NCBI RefSeq assembly: GCF_028618525.1
Contig: NZ_JAQITC010000004.1
Coordinates: forward strand, 62,001-126,000
From: Bartonella sp. AU55XJBT
GTDB lineage: Bacteria > Pseudomonadota > Alphaproteobacteria > Rhizobiales > Rhizobiaceae
Direction of reading: 5' to 3'
DNA: 64,000 nucleotides
The notes under the pieces are model-generated. The model saw only the letters and a list, made by a program, of their open reading frames with translations. It did no database searches and was not told the DNA's origin. How positions within the stretch are numbered: position 1 is the stretch's first letter; every line of letters starts with the position of its first letter. A program made the translations under genes and the position numbers. Below, piece after piece: positions 48,218 through 62,104 of the stretch.

Positions 48218-50935
48218 ATGGTCAGTTTAGGTGTTTTTGCACGTAAATTTTTTGGTTCAGCTCATGAGAAACGTCTCAAAGCACTCCGCCAAAAAGTTGC
48301 ACAAATTAATGCTTTGGAAGAACAATTTGTAAAATTAAGCGATGAGCAGCTTTGTCAAAAGACAGAAGTCTTTCGTAAACGTCTTAGTGAAGGTGAAAGT
48401 GTTGATTTACTCTTACCAGAAGCGTTTGCAACGGTTCGTGAAGCCGCAAAACGTGTTTATGATATGCGTCCTTTTGACGTACAACTTATTGGTGGAATGG
48501 TCCTTCACAATTGTGGCATAGCTGAAATGCGTACCGGTGAAGGTAAAACATTAATGGCTACTCTACCAATTTATCTCAATGCATTGGAAGGTAAAGGCGT
48601 TCATGTTGTGACGGTAAACGATTATCTCGCCAGTCGTGATGCTGAAACAATGGGAAAAATTTTTAGTTTTCTAGGGCTTACAACGGGTGTGATTCTTCAT
48701 GATCTTGATAGCGATGCTCGTAGAGCAGCCTATGCATGTGACATCACCTATGCGACAAATAATGAACTAGGCTTTGATTATTTGCGTGATAATATGGCTT
48801 TTGATCATAGTCAAATGGTTCAACGTGGGCATCACTATGCAATTGTTGATGAAGTGGATTCTATCCTTATTGATGAAGCGCGTACACCCCTTATTATTTC
48901 TGGTCCTCTAGAAGATCGTACGGACTTTTATAACCTTATTGATACATTTATTCCTGCCTTAACGCCGGAAGACTATGAAATAGACGAAAAACAAAAAACA
49001 ACGACCTTTACCGAAGTTGGTACTGAAAAAATTGAAAAAATGCTCGAACAAGCTGGGTATCTTAAGGGTGAAGGTCTTTATGACATAGAAAATGTCGCTA
49101 TCGTTCATCATGTTAATAATGCTCTAAAAGCCCATAAACTCTTTGTTCGCGATAAAGATTACATTGTTCGCAATGATGAAATTGTGATCATTGATGAATT
49201 TACAGGCAGAATGATGCCTGGACGACGTTATTCTGAGGGGCTTCATCAAGCGTTGGAAGCTAAAGAGCATGTTGCTATTCAACCAGAAAATCAGACACTT
49301 GCTTCCATCACTTTCCAAAATTATTTCCGCATGTATAGAAAATTATCTGGAATGACTGGAACTGCAACAACAGAAGCCGAAGAGTTCAGAAATATTTATG
49401 GTCTTGACGTTGTCGAAGTCCCGACCAATTTACCGGTACAACGTCTTGACGAAGATGATGAAATTTATCGAACAGCAGAAGAAAAATATCGGGCGATTGT
49501 GCATAATATTCGTCAAGCGCACGAAAAAAAACAACCTATTCTTGTTGGAACAACTTCTATTGAAAAGTCAGAACAATTGGCAGAACGTTTGCGAAAAGAG
49601 GGTATTACCGATTTTAGAGTCTTAAATGCTCGCTATCACGAGCAAGAAGCATACATCATTGCGCAAGCAGGCGTTCCTGGCGCTCTTACCATCGCAACCA
49701 ACATGGCAGGACGTGGTACGGATATACAGCTTGGTGGGAATGTTGAAATGCGCATCCGACAAGAATTACAGGATACCCCCGAAGGACCAGAGCGGACAGC
49801 TAAAATTGAAGAAATCAAAAAAGATGTCAAACAACTTAAAGAAGAAGCTTTAGCCGCTGGGGGACTTTACGTTATTGCAACTGAACGCCATGAAAGCCGT
49901 CGTATTGATAATCAGCTTCGTGGGCGTTCTGGTCGTCAAGGTGATCCTGGTCGCTCAAAATTCTTTCTTTCTCTTCAAGATGATCTTATGCGTATCTTCG
50001 GCTCCGACCGTATGGATAGCATGCTGCAAAAACTTGGATTGAAAGAAAATGAAGCTATTATCCATCCGTGGATTAATAAAGCCCTTGAAAAAGCACAAAA
50101 AAAGGTCGAAGCACGGAACTTTGAAATTCGTAAAAATCTGTTAAAATATGATGATGTTATGAATGATCAACGCAAGGTTATTTTTGAACAGCGTATGGAG
50201 GTCATGAACGCAGATGATTTATCAGAAATGATTCATGAAATGCGCAATGAAGTCGTGGAAGATCTTGTAGAGACTTATATTCCTTCTGGGACATATTCTG
50301 AAAAATGGGATGTAAAAGCTCTCGAAGAAGAGCTTCAACAACTCTTTAATCTTGAGCTGCCTGTGGAAGAATGGGCAAAAGAAGATGGAATTGCCGAAGA
50401 ACAAATTTTAGAGCGTATCTTGGATGCTGTTACAAAACTTGAAAATGAGCGCACTGAACGCTACTCTCCAGAGGTTATGGCTTATTTTCACAAAGCAGTG
50501 TTGCTCGAAACTATTGACACGTTATGGCGTGAACATCTTGTGAGTTTAGACCATTTGCGTTCTGTTGTTGGTTTTCGTGGTTATGCGCAGCGAGATCCAC
50601 TCAATGAGTATAAAACAGAATCTTTTGAACTCTTTCAAAGTATGTTGAAAAATTTGCGCCGAATTGTCACTTCTAAACTTATGCGCTTTGAAATTATTCA
50701 ACAACCTACCGAACCGACTATGCCTGAGCAAACTAGTTCTGATTCTTCTGTCTTTAATGATCAGAACCAAGAAAATGGTCCCACCTTATGGGCACGATCA
50801 CAAGAAAATAGGTTTGTTAATCCACAAGACCGTGACCCCAACGATGTAACCACATGGGGGAAAGTTGGACGCAATGAACGCTGTCCTTGCGGTTCAGAGA
50901 AAAAATACAAACATTGTCATGGATCCTTTGTTTGA
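48218..50935 (+). CDS. secA: Preprotein translocase ATPase SecA
   Basis: Motor of the Sec pathway, pushing preproteins through SecYEG. The 905-residue protein has the DEAD motor with [14 protein letters not shown] near 104 (Walker A), [16 protein letters not shown] near 208 (Walker B), the preprotein cross-linking domain, the second RecA fold with [14 protein letters not shown] near 500, and the C-terminal zinc SEC-C motif [14 protein letters not shown] at 889-902. A good ribosome site, GAAAGGG, precedes the ATG. It is followed after 10 bases by the fur gene. Confidence 0.98.
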   Translation: MVSLGVFARKFFGSAHEKRLKALRQKVAQINALEEQFVKLSDEQLCQKTEVFRKRLSEGESVDLLLPEAFATVREAAKRVYDMRPFDVQLIGGMVLHNCGIAEMRTGEGKTLMATLPIYLNALEGKGVHVVTVNDYLASRDAETMGKIFSFLGLTTGVILHDLDSDARRAAYACDITYATNNELGFDYLRDNMAFDHSQMVQRGHHYAIVDEVDSILIDEARTPLIISGPLEDRTDFYNLIDTFIPALTPEDYEIDEKQKTTTFTEVGTEKIEKMLEQAGYLKGEGLYDIENVAIVHHVNNALKAHKLFVRDKDYIVRNDEIVIIDEFTGRMMPGRRYSEGLHQALEAKEHVAIQPENQTLASITFQNYFRMYRKLSGMTGTATTEAEEFRNIYGLDVVEVPTNLPVQRLDEDDEIYRTAEEKYRAIVHNIRQAHEKKQPILVGTTSIEKSEQLAERLRKEGITDFRVLNARYHEQEAYIIAQAGVPGALTIATNMAGRGTDIQLGGNVEMRIRQELQDTPEGPERTAKIEEIKKDVKQLKEEALAAGGLYVIATERHESRRIDNQLRGRSGRQGDPGRSKFFLSLQDDLMRIFGSDRMDSMLQKLGLKENEAIIHPWINKALEKAQKKVEARNFEIRKNLLKYDDVMNDQRKVIFEQRMEVMNADDLSEMIHEMRNEVVEDLVETYIPSGTYSEKWDVKALEEELQQLFNLELPVEEWAKEDGIAEEQILERILDAVTKLENERTERYSPEVMAYFHKAVLLETIDTLWREHLVSLDHLRSVVGFRGYAQRDPLNEYKTESFELFQSMLKNLRRIVTSKLMRFEIIQQPTEPTMPEQTSSDSSVFNDQNQENGPTLWARSQENRFVNPQDRDPNDVTTWGKVGRNERCPCGSEKKYKHCHGSFV

Positions 50936-50945
50936 AAAGCAAACA

Positions 50946-51371
50946 ATGAAAATGAATAAAAAGCGAAACTATGAGCAAGAATTGCGCGCAGCTGGTTTAA
51001 GAGTAACGCGCCAACGGCGTGTTATTCTTGATATTTTAGCTGATACAAATGATCATCCCAATGCATTTGAAATTTTTCAACGTGCAAACAAAATAGATTC
51101 GAGTATTTCGCTCTCAACGGTTTATCGAACCATGAAAACATTAGAAGGAAATGGAACAATTCACCGTCATACCTTTAGTGGTGGTCCATCTCGTTTTGAG
51201 CAAGCCGATGGCCAACATCATGATCATCTCATTGATATAGAAACAGGACAAGTTATTGAATTTCATTCTGATATTATTGAAAAATTGCAAGAGGAAATTG
51301 CAAAATCCCTTGGCTATGATATTATTCATCATCGTCTTGAACTTTACGGAAAAAAACTCTTAAAGAAATGA
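50946..51371 (+). CDS. fur: Fur/Mur family metal-responsive regulator
   Basis: Metal-dependent repressor, of the type that in rhizobia answers to manganese (Mur) or iron (Fur). I use the ATG at 50946 ([20 protein letters not shown]); MNKK at 50952 is an alternative. The 141-residue protein has the winged HTH (about 12-85, [19 protein letters not shown]) and metal site [20 protein letters not shown] near 93-112. There are no CxxC pairs, so no structural zinc of the E. coli type. It lies close behind secA and ahead of a terminator, so it is probably co-transcribed with secA. Confidence 0.88.
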   Translation: MKMNKKRNYEQELRAAGLRVTRQRRVILDILADTNDHPNAFEIFQRANKIDSSISLSTVYRTMKTLEGNGTIHRHTFSGGPSRFEQADGQHHDHLIDIETGQVIEFHSDIIEKLQEEIAKSLGYDIIHHRLELYGKKLLKK

Positions 51372-51421
51372 TGCTATATCATGAGATGAAGATATCTCAG
51401 ATAAATCGGGTTTTATAAAAA

Positions 51422-51465
51422 TTTGCCTTGAAAATAGAATAGTTTTCATTGGCAAAAAAGTTTTT
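51422..51465 (+). terminator. Candidate terminator after fur
   Basis: TTTGCC (51422-51427) pairs with GGCAAA (51451-51456), and inside it TGAAAA (51429-51434) pairs with TTTTCA (51443-51448); a T run follows at 51461-51465. It begins 51 bases after the fur stop. The A-rich bases between stem and T run make it less than ideal. Confidence 0.5.
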
Positions 51466-51591
51466 CTACTTTATTACCCCTTTTTGTATGATGCTATATT
51501 ACGGTAAGTCGTTGCCAGTGTTCTAACAAAAAAAGCATTGCAATAAAATATTATAAAAAATTGTATTATGAAAAATTAGGCCAATATTATC

Positions 51592-52664
51592 ATGGTTTCT
51601 TTGCCACAAGATCGCATAAAACAACTTGAAAAGCGCTTTGAAATAATTGAAAGCCAAATGACAACCAATCCAAATGCTGAGACATACGTCAAATTAGCTT
51701 CTGAATATGCAGAACTACAACCCGTTATTGCCTCTATACGCGCATTAAATGCTCTTTCTGGGGAGATTACAGAATTAGAAACGATTATCAACGATAAACA
51801 AACAGATATAGAAATGCGTCATCTTGCCCAAGAAGAACTCCCATTATTATCTCAGAAAATGCAACAACTTGAGCAAGAACTCCAGATTCTGCTTTTACCT
51901 AAAGATGTTGCTGATGAAAAAAGCGCTATTATTGAAATTCGAGCAGGAACAGGTGGATCAGAGGCAGCACTTTTTTCCGGTGATCTTTTCCGTATGTATG
52001 AACGTTATGCTCATGCTCACCATTGGAAAGTAGAGGTTATTTCACTCAGTGAGGGGGAAGTTGGTGGATATAAAGAGATTATTGCGAGCATTTCAGGGAA
52101 AGGTGTCTTTTCTAAATTGAAATATGAATCAGGTGTCCATCGTGTGCAACGCATCCCTGAAACAGAGACCGGAGGACGTATCCATACCTCTGCTGCTACT
52201 GTTGCAGTGCTTCCAGAAGCTGAAGAAATTGATATTAATATTCGTCCTGAAGATATTCGTATTGATACCATGCGAGCCTCTGGTGCAGGAGGACAGCATG
52301 TCAATACAACGGATTCAGCTGTTCGTATCACGCATATTCCAACAGGAATTATGGTCGTACAAGCAGAAAAATCACAACATCAAAACCGAGCAAGAGCCCT
52401 TCAAATTTTACGGGCACGTTTGTTCGATATCGAACGACAAAAAGTGGAAAATGAACGTTCAGCTTCTCGTAAAAACCAAGTTGGTTCCGGTGATCGCTCT
52501 GAGCGTATTCGTACCTATAATTTTCCACAAGGACGCGTCACGGATCACCGTATTAATCTAACCCTTTATAAACTTGATCGAATTTTGGAAGGAGATCTTG
52601 ATGAGCTTGTTCATGCAATCATTTCAGATCATCAAACAACACTCCTGATGGAAATGGATAATAA

Positions 52665-52668
<4 letters not shown>
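51592..52668 (+). CDS. prfA: Peptide chain release factor 1
   Basis: Reads UAA and UAG stop codons and releases the peptide. The 358-residue protein has the GGQ motif in [18 protein letters not shown] near 226-243 and the RF1 codon-recognition region near 180-190 ([20 protein letters not shown], with the PxT-type loop nearby). Upstream N-terminal helices are normal. Its stop overlaps the prmC start by 4 bases, coupling it to the enzyme that methylates its GGQ glutamine. Confidence 0.97.
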
Positions 52669-56645
<3,977 letters not shown>

Positions 56646-56664
<19 letters not shown>

Positions 56665-57044
56665 AATCTTTCCAATCCCTTTTTTACACAAATAACGTCT
56701 TCATCAGTTCCACGCAGCTCAAAACGATAAAGGCAAGGTACACAACATTTTTCAGCTATGATCTTACTGGCTAAATTATAATAGCGACCAAAATTACGAT
56801 TCCCACCGCCAATGACACCACGAATTAACTTGCGGTTCTCAGCTTCATTAAGAAAACGAATAACGGCTTTCGGCACCGCCCCTCTTCCTTCTCCATCTGC
56901 ATACGTAGGGACAACCAGTACATAAGGTTCACCAACGAATGCAGAGGGCTTTCTTTTATCAATTTTGAAGAGTCGTTGACCAAGTTGCGAGACAAAATGT
57001 TCTGTATTACCCGTTGCACTCGAATAATAAACAATAAGCCCCAT
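56646..57044 (-). CDS. nrdI: Flavodoxin-like protein NrdI
   Basis: Flavoprotein that supplies the oxidant for assembly of the Mn cofactor in NrdF. The ATG at 57044-57042 ([20 protein letters not shown]) gives 132 residues; its first base is shared with the last base of the nrdH stop. The FMN phosphate loop is [12 protein letters not shown] near 6-17, and [20 protein letters not shown] near 83-102 is the NrdI signature loop. Part of nrdHIEF. Confidence 0.94.
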
Positions 57045-57268
57045 TAAGCACAAAGACCACTAATCATATCTGGTCTAAAACCAGACCAATGATTCTCACC
57101 ACAAACAACGACAGGAACCTGACGATACCCCAGAGATTGAACAAAACTGTATGCTTGTTCATCAGAGGAAATATCAACAACACGATAATGAATGCCTTTT
57201 GCATCAAAAGCGCGGCGTGTAGCATCACATTGAACACAAGATGGTTTGCTATAAATAGTGATCGACAT
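57044..57268 (-). CDS. nrdH: Glutaredoxin-like protein NrdH
   Basis: Electron donor to NrdEF. The ATG at 57268 ([20 protein letters not shown]) gives 74 residues. The redox motif is CVQC (residues 11-14), and the C-terminal WSGFRPDMI is the NrdH-specific block. It opens the nrdHIEF operon on the minus strand; its promoter must lie in the gap 57269-57500. Confidence 0.94.
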   Translation of the reverse strand: MSITIYSKPSCVQCDATRRAFDAKGIHYRVVDISSDEQAYSFVQSLGYRQVPVVVCGENHWSGFRPDMISGLCA

Positions 57269-57870
57269 TTTCTTCAACTTTCACAATTCAAAACAATCAA
57301 CCCTAAAAGAGTCAATCTAATAATTTTATAGGTACTCAAGAATAACAAACAACAGAAATTGTATGCAAAACGTGTGATTATTTTCAAAGAGCACACAGCT
57401 TTCTGAACATAACAGAACCTCTCATCAAATGACTTCAAAGACTATGATGAGAATAAGCGATTATTCTACAACTTAAATGGGGTCCCCCAGTTGTAAAACA
57501 ATCTTTTGCTTGGCAAACAATTCCCTCCTGCTGTCTAAAAAACTAACGTTCTAAACCACCGTTTTCAAGAGTTCTGTTTTTACTCTTTCACGGCAAAAAT
57601 CAATTACAAAAACGAAAGGAAATCCTTCCAAAAAAGACACTTCAGCAAGAATATCGCTATACCCTTGCTCAACAAACTTTATACGATAACATTGGAAATA
57701 ACTTAGATACCAAACGAAACACACTAACACCCTCTCTTGTGCCTATTTAGAATCACCAATCATTTTGATACTATATATAGTATATACTCTCTCTCTTTCG
57801 TCAAGGAGAATTCAACCATTATTTTGAATTGTCCACGATCTTCCCACTAAAATATTCAACACTCAAAATT
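57269..57870. other. Divergent intergenic region between nrdH and the zinc/manganese transporter
   Basis: About 600 bases without a confident gene. On the nrdH side, TACAACT (57467-57473) and AGTTGTA (57489-57495) are perfect 7-base inverted arms around GGGGTCCCCC, a GC-rich element that stands out in AT-rich DNA about 200 bases before nrdH. From 57547 to 57750 the plus strand has a 67-codon open frame ending in a stop, with no usable start (part reads KKTLQQEYRYTLAQQTLYDN); it may be a relic. The last 90 bases before the Zur-like boxes show only short AT runs. Confidence 0.45.
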
Positions 57871-57915
57871 ATGTAATAATATAACATTTTATTGACAAAC
57901 GTTATATTATTACAT
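57871..57915. promoter_or_regulatory. Paired Zur-like operator boxes with promoter -35
   Basis: ATGTAATAATATAAC (57871-57885) and GTTATATTATTACAT (57901-57915) are perfect 15-base inverted arms. Each arm, with flanking ATT, is close to the Zur box known from E. coli (ATGTTATANTATAACAT). TTGACA (57892-57897) lies between them, so a protein on either box would cover the promoter of the ABC transporter that starts 36 bases later. Zinc-dependent repression by Zur is inferred; a Mur/Fur protein is the other candidate. Confidence 0.75.
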
Positions 57916-57950
57916 AGTTTCCAAAATAATAAGCAAAGATGGTATAAGTT

Positions 57951-58703
57951 ATGGATCTGAACTTTAAAAAGACAACATTAGGCTATGGGAATAGAATAGC
58001 GATCAAGGGTTTTTCAGCAAAGTTAAAAGCGGGTTCCTTGGTCGCAATAACAGGTGATAACGGTGCTGGAAAATCAACATTGCTCAAAGCCATTGCCGGA
58101 TTGATTAAACCTCTTAAAGGAAAAATTATAAAACCCAAAAAAAGCCGCATTGCTTATCTTGCTCAGCAATGTGATATAGACCAAACATTTCCAATTGATG
58201 TGAAAACACTTGTAAAAACAGGACTATGGTCTTTTTGTGGATTATGGAAAAACCAGCGCCCTTATGATTCTAAGATTCAGAATGCGCTTGAAATGGTTGG
58301 GCTCACAGAACTTGCCACCCGTTCGCTTGAAACATTATCAGGTGGGCAATTACAACGCGCCCTTTTTGCACGTATCATTGTACAAGATGCCGATATTATC
58401 TTGCTTGACGAACCTTTCAATGGTATCGATCGCAATACCCAAAAAGACCTTCTTGCACTGATCACGTACTGGAAACAGCAAGGGCGCACAGTTCTCACAG
58501 CACTCCATGACCCTCTCGTCGTGCAAGAATTTTTTCCTCAAATGATTCAAATTAATCAACAAAACGCCTTTTATGGAGAAACAACACAGTTTCTCGACAA
58601 CACCATTCATCACATTATGCCCCCTCTCACCGCTAACCCTTTGTGTATTAGTGCACGAAAGCTCCTCCTTCCTATTAATGATTCTCTCTTTCTTAGGTTA
58701 TAA
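57951..58703 (+). CDS. Zinc/manganese-type ABC transporter ATP-binding protein
   Basis: ATPase of a metal-ion importer (cluster 9 family: ZnuC/AztA/MntB type). The 250-residue protein has Walker A as GDNGAGKSTLLKAIAG near 35-50, the Q-loop AYLAQQCDID, signature LSGGQLQRALFARI near 131-144, and Walker B DADIILLDEPFNGID near 147. It is the first of three genes behind Zur-like boxes and lies 3 bases before the permease gene. Metal specificity is inferred from the operator and the binding protein. Confidence 0.88.
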   Translation: MDLNFKKTTLGYGNRIAIKGFSAKLKAGSLVAITGDNGAGKSTLLKAIAGLIKPLKGKIIKPKKSRIAYLAQQCDIDQTFPIDVKTLVKTGLWSFCGLWKNQRPYDSKIQNALEMVGLTELATRSLETLSGGQLQRALFARIIVQDADIILLDEPFNGIDRNTQKDLLALITYWKQQGRTVLTALHDPLVVQEFFPQMIQINQQNAFYGETTQFLDNTIHHIMPPLTANPLCISARKLLLPINDSLFLRL

Positions 58704-58706
58704 GAC

Positions 58707-59576
58707 GTGTATGCATTTTTCCTTGCCCCCTTTGTTGATTTCCACTTTATGCAAAATGCCCTTATTGGCTCTATTCTTCTCTCTATGAGCGCTTGTCCTG
58801 TTGGTGTCTTTTTGATGCTCCGTGGAATGAGTTTGACAGGAGATGCTATCTCTCATGCCATTCTTCCCGGTGTTGCAACTGCTTTTCTTATTTGCGGCTT
58901 TTCCCTCATATCTATGACACTTGGTGGTATTTTCGCTGGCATTATCGTTGCTTTAGCAACCGTTTTAATTTCACGAAATAGCTTTCAGAAAGAAGATGCA
59001 TCTATGACCGTCTTTTATCTTATTGCACTCGCAGCAGGTGTCATTATTATCTCACTGAAAGATTCAACTATTGAACTGCTTCATCTCTTATTCGGATCGG
59101 TTCTTGCAATTGACACACAAGCTCTTTGGTTGATCACCATCATAATGCTGATCACACTCTGCAGCCTTTTTATTTTCTGGCGTGCGCTCGTCTTAGAAAG
59201 CTTTGACCCCCTCTTTTTTAAATCACTCTCTCCATTGAGTAAATATATCCATATTTCATTGCTAGGACTTGTGGTGTTGAATCTGGTTGGGGGCTTTCAA
59301 TCACTAGGAACATTACTTTCCGTTGGCATTATGATGATTCCAGCGATTACAGCCCGTTTTTGGTTTTCACGCTTAGGCCCTATTTGCGTGCTTTCCACTC
59401 TTTTTGGAATCATTTCTAGCGTATGTGGTCTTCTACTTTCTTTTCATCTCTCACTTCCCTCTGGCCCTGCTATCATCATTGCCGCAGGATTTATTTACCT
59501 TATTTCCTGCCTCATAAGTCCACGAGGTTTTATTGTAACATGGTTTCCCCACCTCTTTTATACTTCCTCACTTTAA
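58707..59576 (+). CDS. Zinc/manganese-type ABC transporter permease
   Basis: Membrane subunit of the same importer; 289 residues with about eight hydrophobic helices. The family signature MLRGMSLTGDAISHAILPG near 37-55 places it in the ABC-3 group (ZnuB/AztB/MntC). It starts at a GTG (58707), three bases after the upstream stop, and ends 9 bases before the binding-protein gene. An alternative ATG inside (FMQNAL) would remove the first hydrophobic stretch and is less likely. Confidence 0.9.
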   Translation: MYAFFLAPFVDFHFMQNALIGSILLSMSACPVGVFLMLRGMSLTGDAISHAILPGVATAFLICGFSLISMTLGGIFAGIIVALATVLISRNSFQKEDASMTVFYLIALAAGVIIISLKDSTIELLHLLFGSVLAIDTQALWLITIIMLITLCSLFIFWRALVLESFDPLFFKSLSPLSKYIHISLLGLVVLNLVGGFQSLGTLLSVGIMMIPAITARFWFSRLGPICVLSTLFGIISSVCGLLLSFHLSLPSGPAIIIAAGFIYLISCLISPRGFIVTWFPHLFYTSSL

Positions 59577-59585
59577 GGAAAAACT

Positions 59586-60506
59586 ATGCCTAAGTTTACT
59601 CAAAAATTTGTTCTGCTTGGTGTTTTATTGTTTGCCCTTTCTCCCTTTTCTGCTTCTGCACACAATAAAATAAAAGTTGTTGCAAGCTTTTCTATTCTTG
59701 CAGATCTCGTAAAAAATGTAGGAGGCGACAATATCTCTATGACCACTTTTGTAGGACCCAATGCAAATACCCACACTTATGAACCTACTCCTCATGATGC
59801 TCAAGCTCTTAGAAACGCTCAGATTATTTTTATCAATGGACTTCATTTAGAGGGGTTCATTGACCGCCTCATTACAGCAAGCGGTACAAAAGCACTTCTT
59901 GTCGAGGTTAGCGCTAACATTCCCCCCCTCAAAATGAAAAATCAAGAACATGGTGCCCATCACCACCATCACAGCATTATTGATCCACACGCTTGGCAAA
60001 CAATTCCCAATGTCGAAATCTATGTGAATAATATCGCTGCTGCTTTTTGTAAAATTGATCCACAATCTTGTACGCGCTACAATAAAAATGCCGAAATCTA
60101 CATCAAAAAGCTTAAAATGGCACAAGATACCCTAAAAACAAAAATTGCTACCATCCCTAAAGATAAACGTATCATTATCACATCTCATGATGCTTTTGGC
60201 TATTTTGCCAAAGAATATGGTTTCACTATCCTTGCACCCCAAAGCGCTTCAACAGAAGCTGAAGCAACCGCAGCTGATGTTGCTGAACTTATCAAACAAA
60301 TTAAAGCGAATAAGGCCGCAGCATTATTCGTTGAAAATATCTCTAATCCCCGTCTCATAAAACAAATTTCAAAAGAAACAGGTTTAAAAATTGGTGGAAC
60401 CCTTTATTCTGATGCGTTGTCAAACGAAAATGGCCCTGCCGCAACTTATCTCGATATGATGGAGCATAATGTGAATACCATCATTGATGCCATCACAAAA
60501 CAGTAA
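59586..60506 (+). CDS. Zinc/manganese-binding periplasmic protein of the ABC transporter
   Basis: Cluster A-I metal-binding protein; 306 residues with a signal peptide (MPKFTQKFVLLGVLLFALSP, cut after SASA near residue 25). The mature part opens IKVVASFSILADLVKNVGG. Metal ligands expected in the family are the histidine of NTHTYEPTPHDAQAL near 61-75, HAWQ near 138, and EAEATAADVAELI near 220. The loop HGAHHHHHS at 120-128 is the histidine-rich segment common in zinc-binding members (ZnuA/AztC). It follows AAGGAA. The stop codon is also the start of a dispersed repeat. Confidence 0.9.
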   Translation: MPKFTQKFVLLGVLLFALSPFSASAHNKIKVVASFSILADLVKNVGGDNISMTTFVGPNANTHTYEPTPHDAQALRNAQIIFINGLHLEGFIDRLITASGTKALLVEVSANIPPLKMKNQEHGAHHHHHSIIDPHAWQTIPNVEIYVNNIAAAFCKIDPQSCTRYNKNAEIYIKKLKMAQDTLKTKIATIPKDKRIIITSHDAFGYFAKEYGFTILAPQSASTEAEATAADVAELIKQIKANKAAALFVENISNPRLIKQISKETGLKIGGTLYSDALSNENGPAATYLDMMEHNVNTIIDAITKQ

Positions 60507-61055
60507 ATTATCATTATAAATCAATCTATTGCTGTTAAGTAGAACGTAGCTATTTTTGTACAAAATACTCAGAATACCGTCCTGTTTTTATAGATAAAAT
60601 GGACTTTTTATATCAGCGATCAAAGCTAAGATATGGGGACTTAATGCCAACATTTGAGAATAATTTTCTCTCTTTATTTTTCTTATTTATCCTTTATAAA
60701 ACGTATCAATTATCTCATCAGAAAAGATGATGATAAGACACTGTTTTTTATGAACAAAACACTTTTCTAAATCAGCAAAAATACGGTTCATAAATTGTTA
60801 TGGCTATTCATTTCAATGAAAAGAACTTTATTATGTTTACAATAATGTTCTTCTTATAGAGCCTAAAAAGATAAAAATTTATTCATATGAGTGTTTCGAC
60901 ATTCTCGGTATCATGTGACAGTGGGTCATTATAAAACTTTTAATTTTTTTAATTTCAACGGTTACATTCTGATTTTGTGAATATAATCGAGAAAGCCAAA
61001 ACACAACATTATCATGACGCCGTATGAAAGAAAGTCCTATCACATCAATTAATGT
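60507..61055. other. Convergent intergenic region with a possible terminator
   Basis: No gene seen in this 549-base gap between the metal-transporter and ugpC ends. TTATCTCATC (60710-60719) pairs with GATGATGATAA (60726-60736, one base bulged), and TTTTTT follows at 60743-60748; it is a weak candidate terminator 200 bases past the transporter. The first 25 bases belong to the AT-rich repeat shared with 14422-14449. Confidence 0.4.
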
Positions 61056-62102
61056 TTACTTATTCCTTGTGCGCTTTCCAGTATTTTTGTTAAAGGTATG
61101 AAAATCTTGGTGAGTGACAGTAAAACTTAGTTTTTGACCATAGTCGTGCGTCAAGCGTTCTTTTATTTCAATCGTAAAAATGATATCATTCCAACGTGTT
61201 AAAACATGGCAACCTGTTCCGATCGGCTTGATAAGCTCAATTTTTGTGTGAAAGACAGGTCCTTTATCGGGGTGCTCGCCTAATAAGATTACTTCAGGTC
61301 TAAAAGCTAAAAGATTCGTTTCTTCGCTGTAAGAAAATGAATGCCCTAAATGTTGTTCTAGGACATGACGATCAAGAAAATTCATAGGAGGAGAACCAAT
61401 AAAATCAGCAACAAATGTGGTTGCTGGAGTGTCATAAATTTCCATTGGTGTTCCAATTTGTTCGATAGCTCCTTTATTTAAAACGACTATTCTATCAGCT
61501 AATGTCATGGCTTCTAGTTGATCATGGGTAACATAGAGGCTGGTTGTTCCTAATGAACGCTGTAGCGTTTTTATCTCAATACACATTTGTGCCCGTAATT
61601 TTGCATCTAGGTTTGAAAGAGGTTCATCAAAGAGAAAAACACGGGGTTGACGTACAATCACACGCCCCATTGCAACACGCTGACGTTGTCCCCCTGATAA
61701 TTGTCGTGGTTTACGATCAAGAAATTGTTCTATCTCCAAAAGCTTTGCAGCATGTGCAATGCGTTTTTTTATTTCTTCTTTCGGAGTTTTACGATTTTTA
61801 AGACCATATTCTAGGTTTCCGCGAACTGTCATATGAGGATAAAGAGCATAATTTTGAAAAACCATCGCAATATCACGATCAGCTGGTTCACGATCATTGA
61901 TCCGTTCGTTATCAATACACAGTTCACCTGAGGTAACTTGCTCAAGTCCTGCAATAATACGCAACAAAGTTGATTTTCCGCATCCTGAAGGACCAACAAG
62001 GACAAGAAGCTCTTTATCAGCAACAGTTAAATTTAAGTCATCAATGACCAGAATGCCGTTGTCATATCGTTTTTTTATATTTGATAACTGGATTATGGCC
62101 AC
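61056..62102 (-). CDS. ugpC: sn-Glycerol-3-phosphate ABC transporter ATP-binding protein UgpC
   Basis: ATPase of the glycerol-3-phosphate importer; 348 residues. Walker A is [16 protein letters not shown] near 37-52, the signature [13 protein letters not shown] near 134-146, and Walker [13 protein letters not shown] near 153-164; the C-terminal TOBE-like domain (240-348) is of the MalK/UgpC type ([11 protein letters not shown]). It is the last gene of ugpBAEC, starting 2 bases after ugpE. Related sugar ATPases look alike; the ugp assignment comes from the gene set. Confidence 0.92.
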   Translation of the reverse strand: MAIIQLSNIKKRYDNGILVIDDLNLTVADKELLVLVGPSGCGKSTLLRIIAGLEQVTSGELCIDNERINDREPADRDIAMVFQNYALYPHMTVRGNLEYGLKNRKTPKEEIKKRIAHAAKLLEIEQFLDRKPRQLSGGQRQRVAMGRVIVRQPRVFLFDEPLSNLDAKLRAQMCIEIKTLQRSLGTTSLYVTHDQLEAMTLADRIVVLNKGAIEQIGTPMEIYDTPATTFVADFIGSPPMNFLDRHVLEQHLGHSFSYSEETNLLAFRPEVILLGEHPDKGPVFHTKIELIKPIGTGCHVLTRWNDIIFTIEIKERLTHDYGQKLSFTVTHQDFHTFNKNTGKRTRNK

Positions 62103-62104
62103 AA

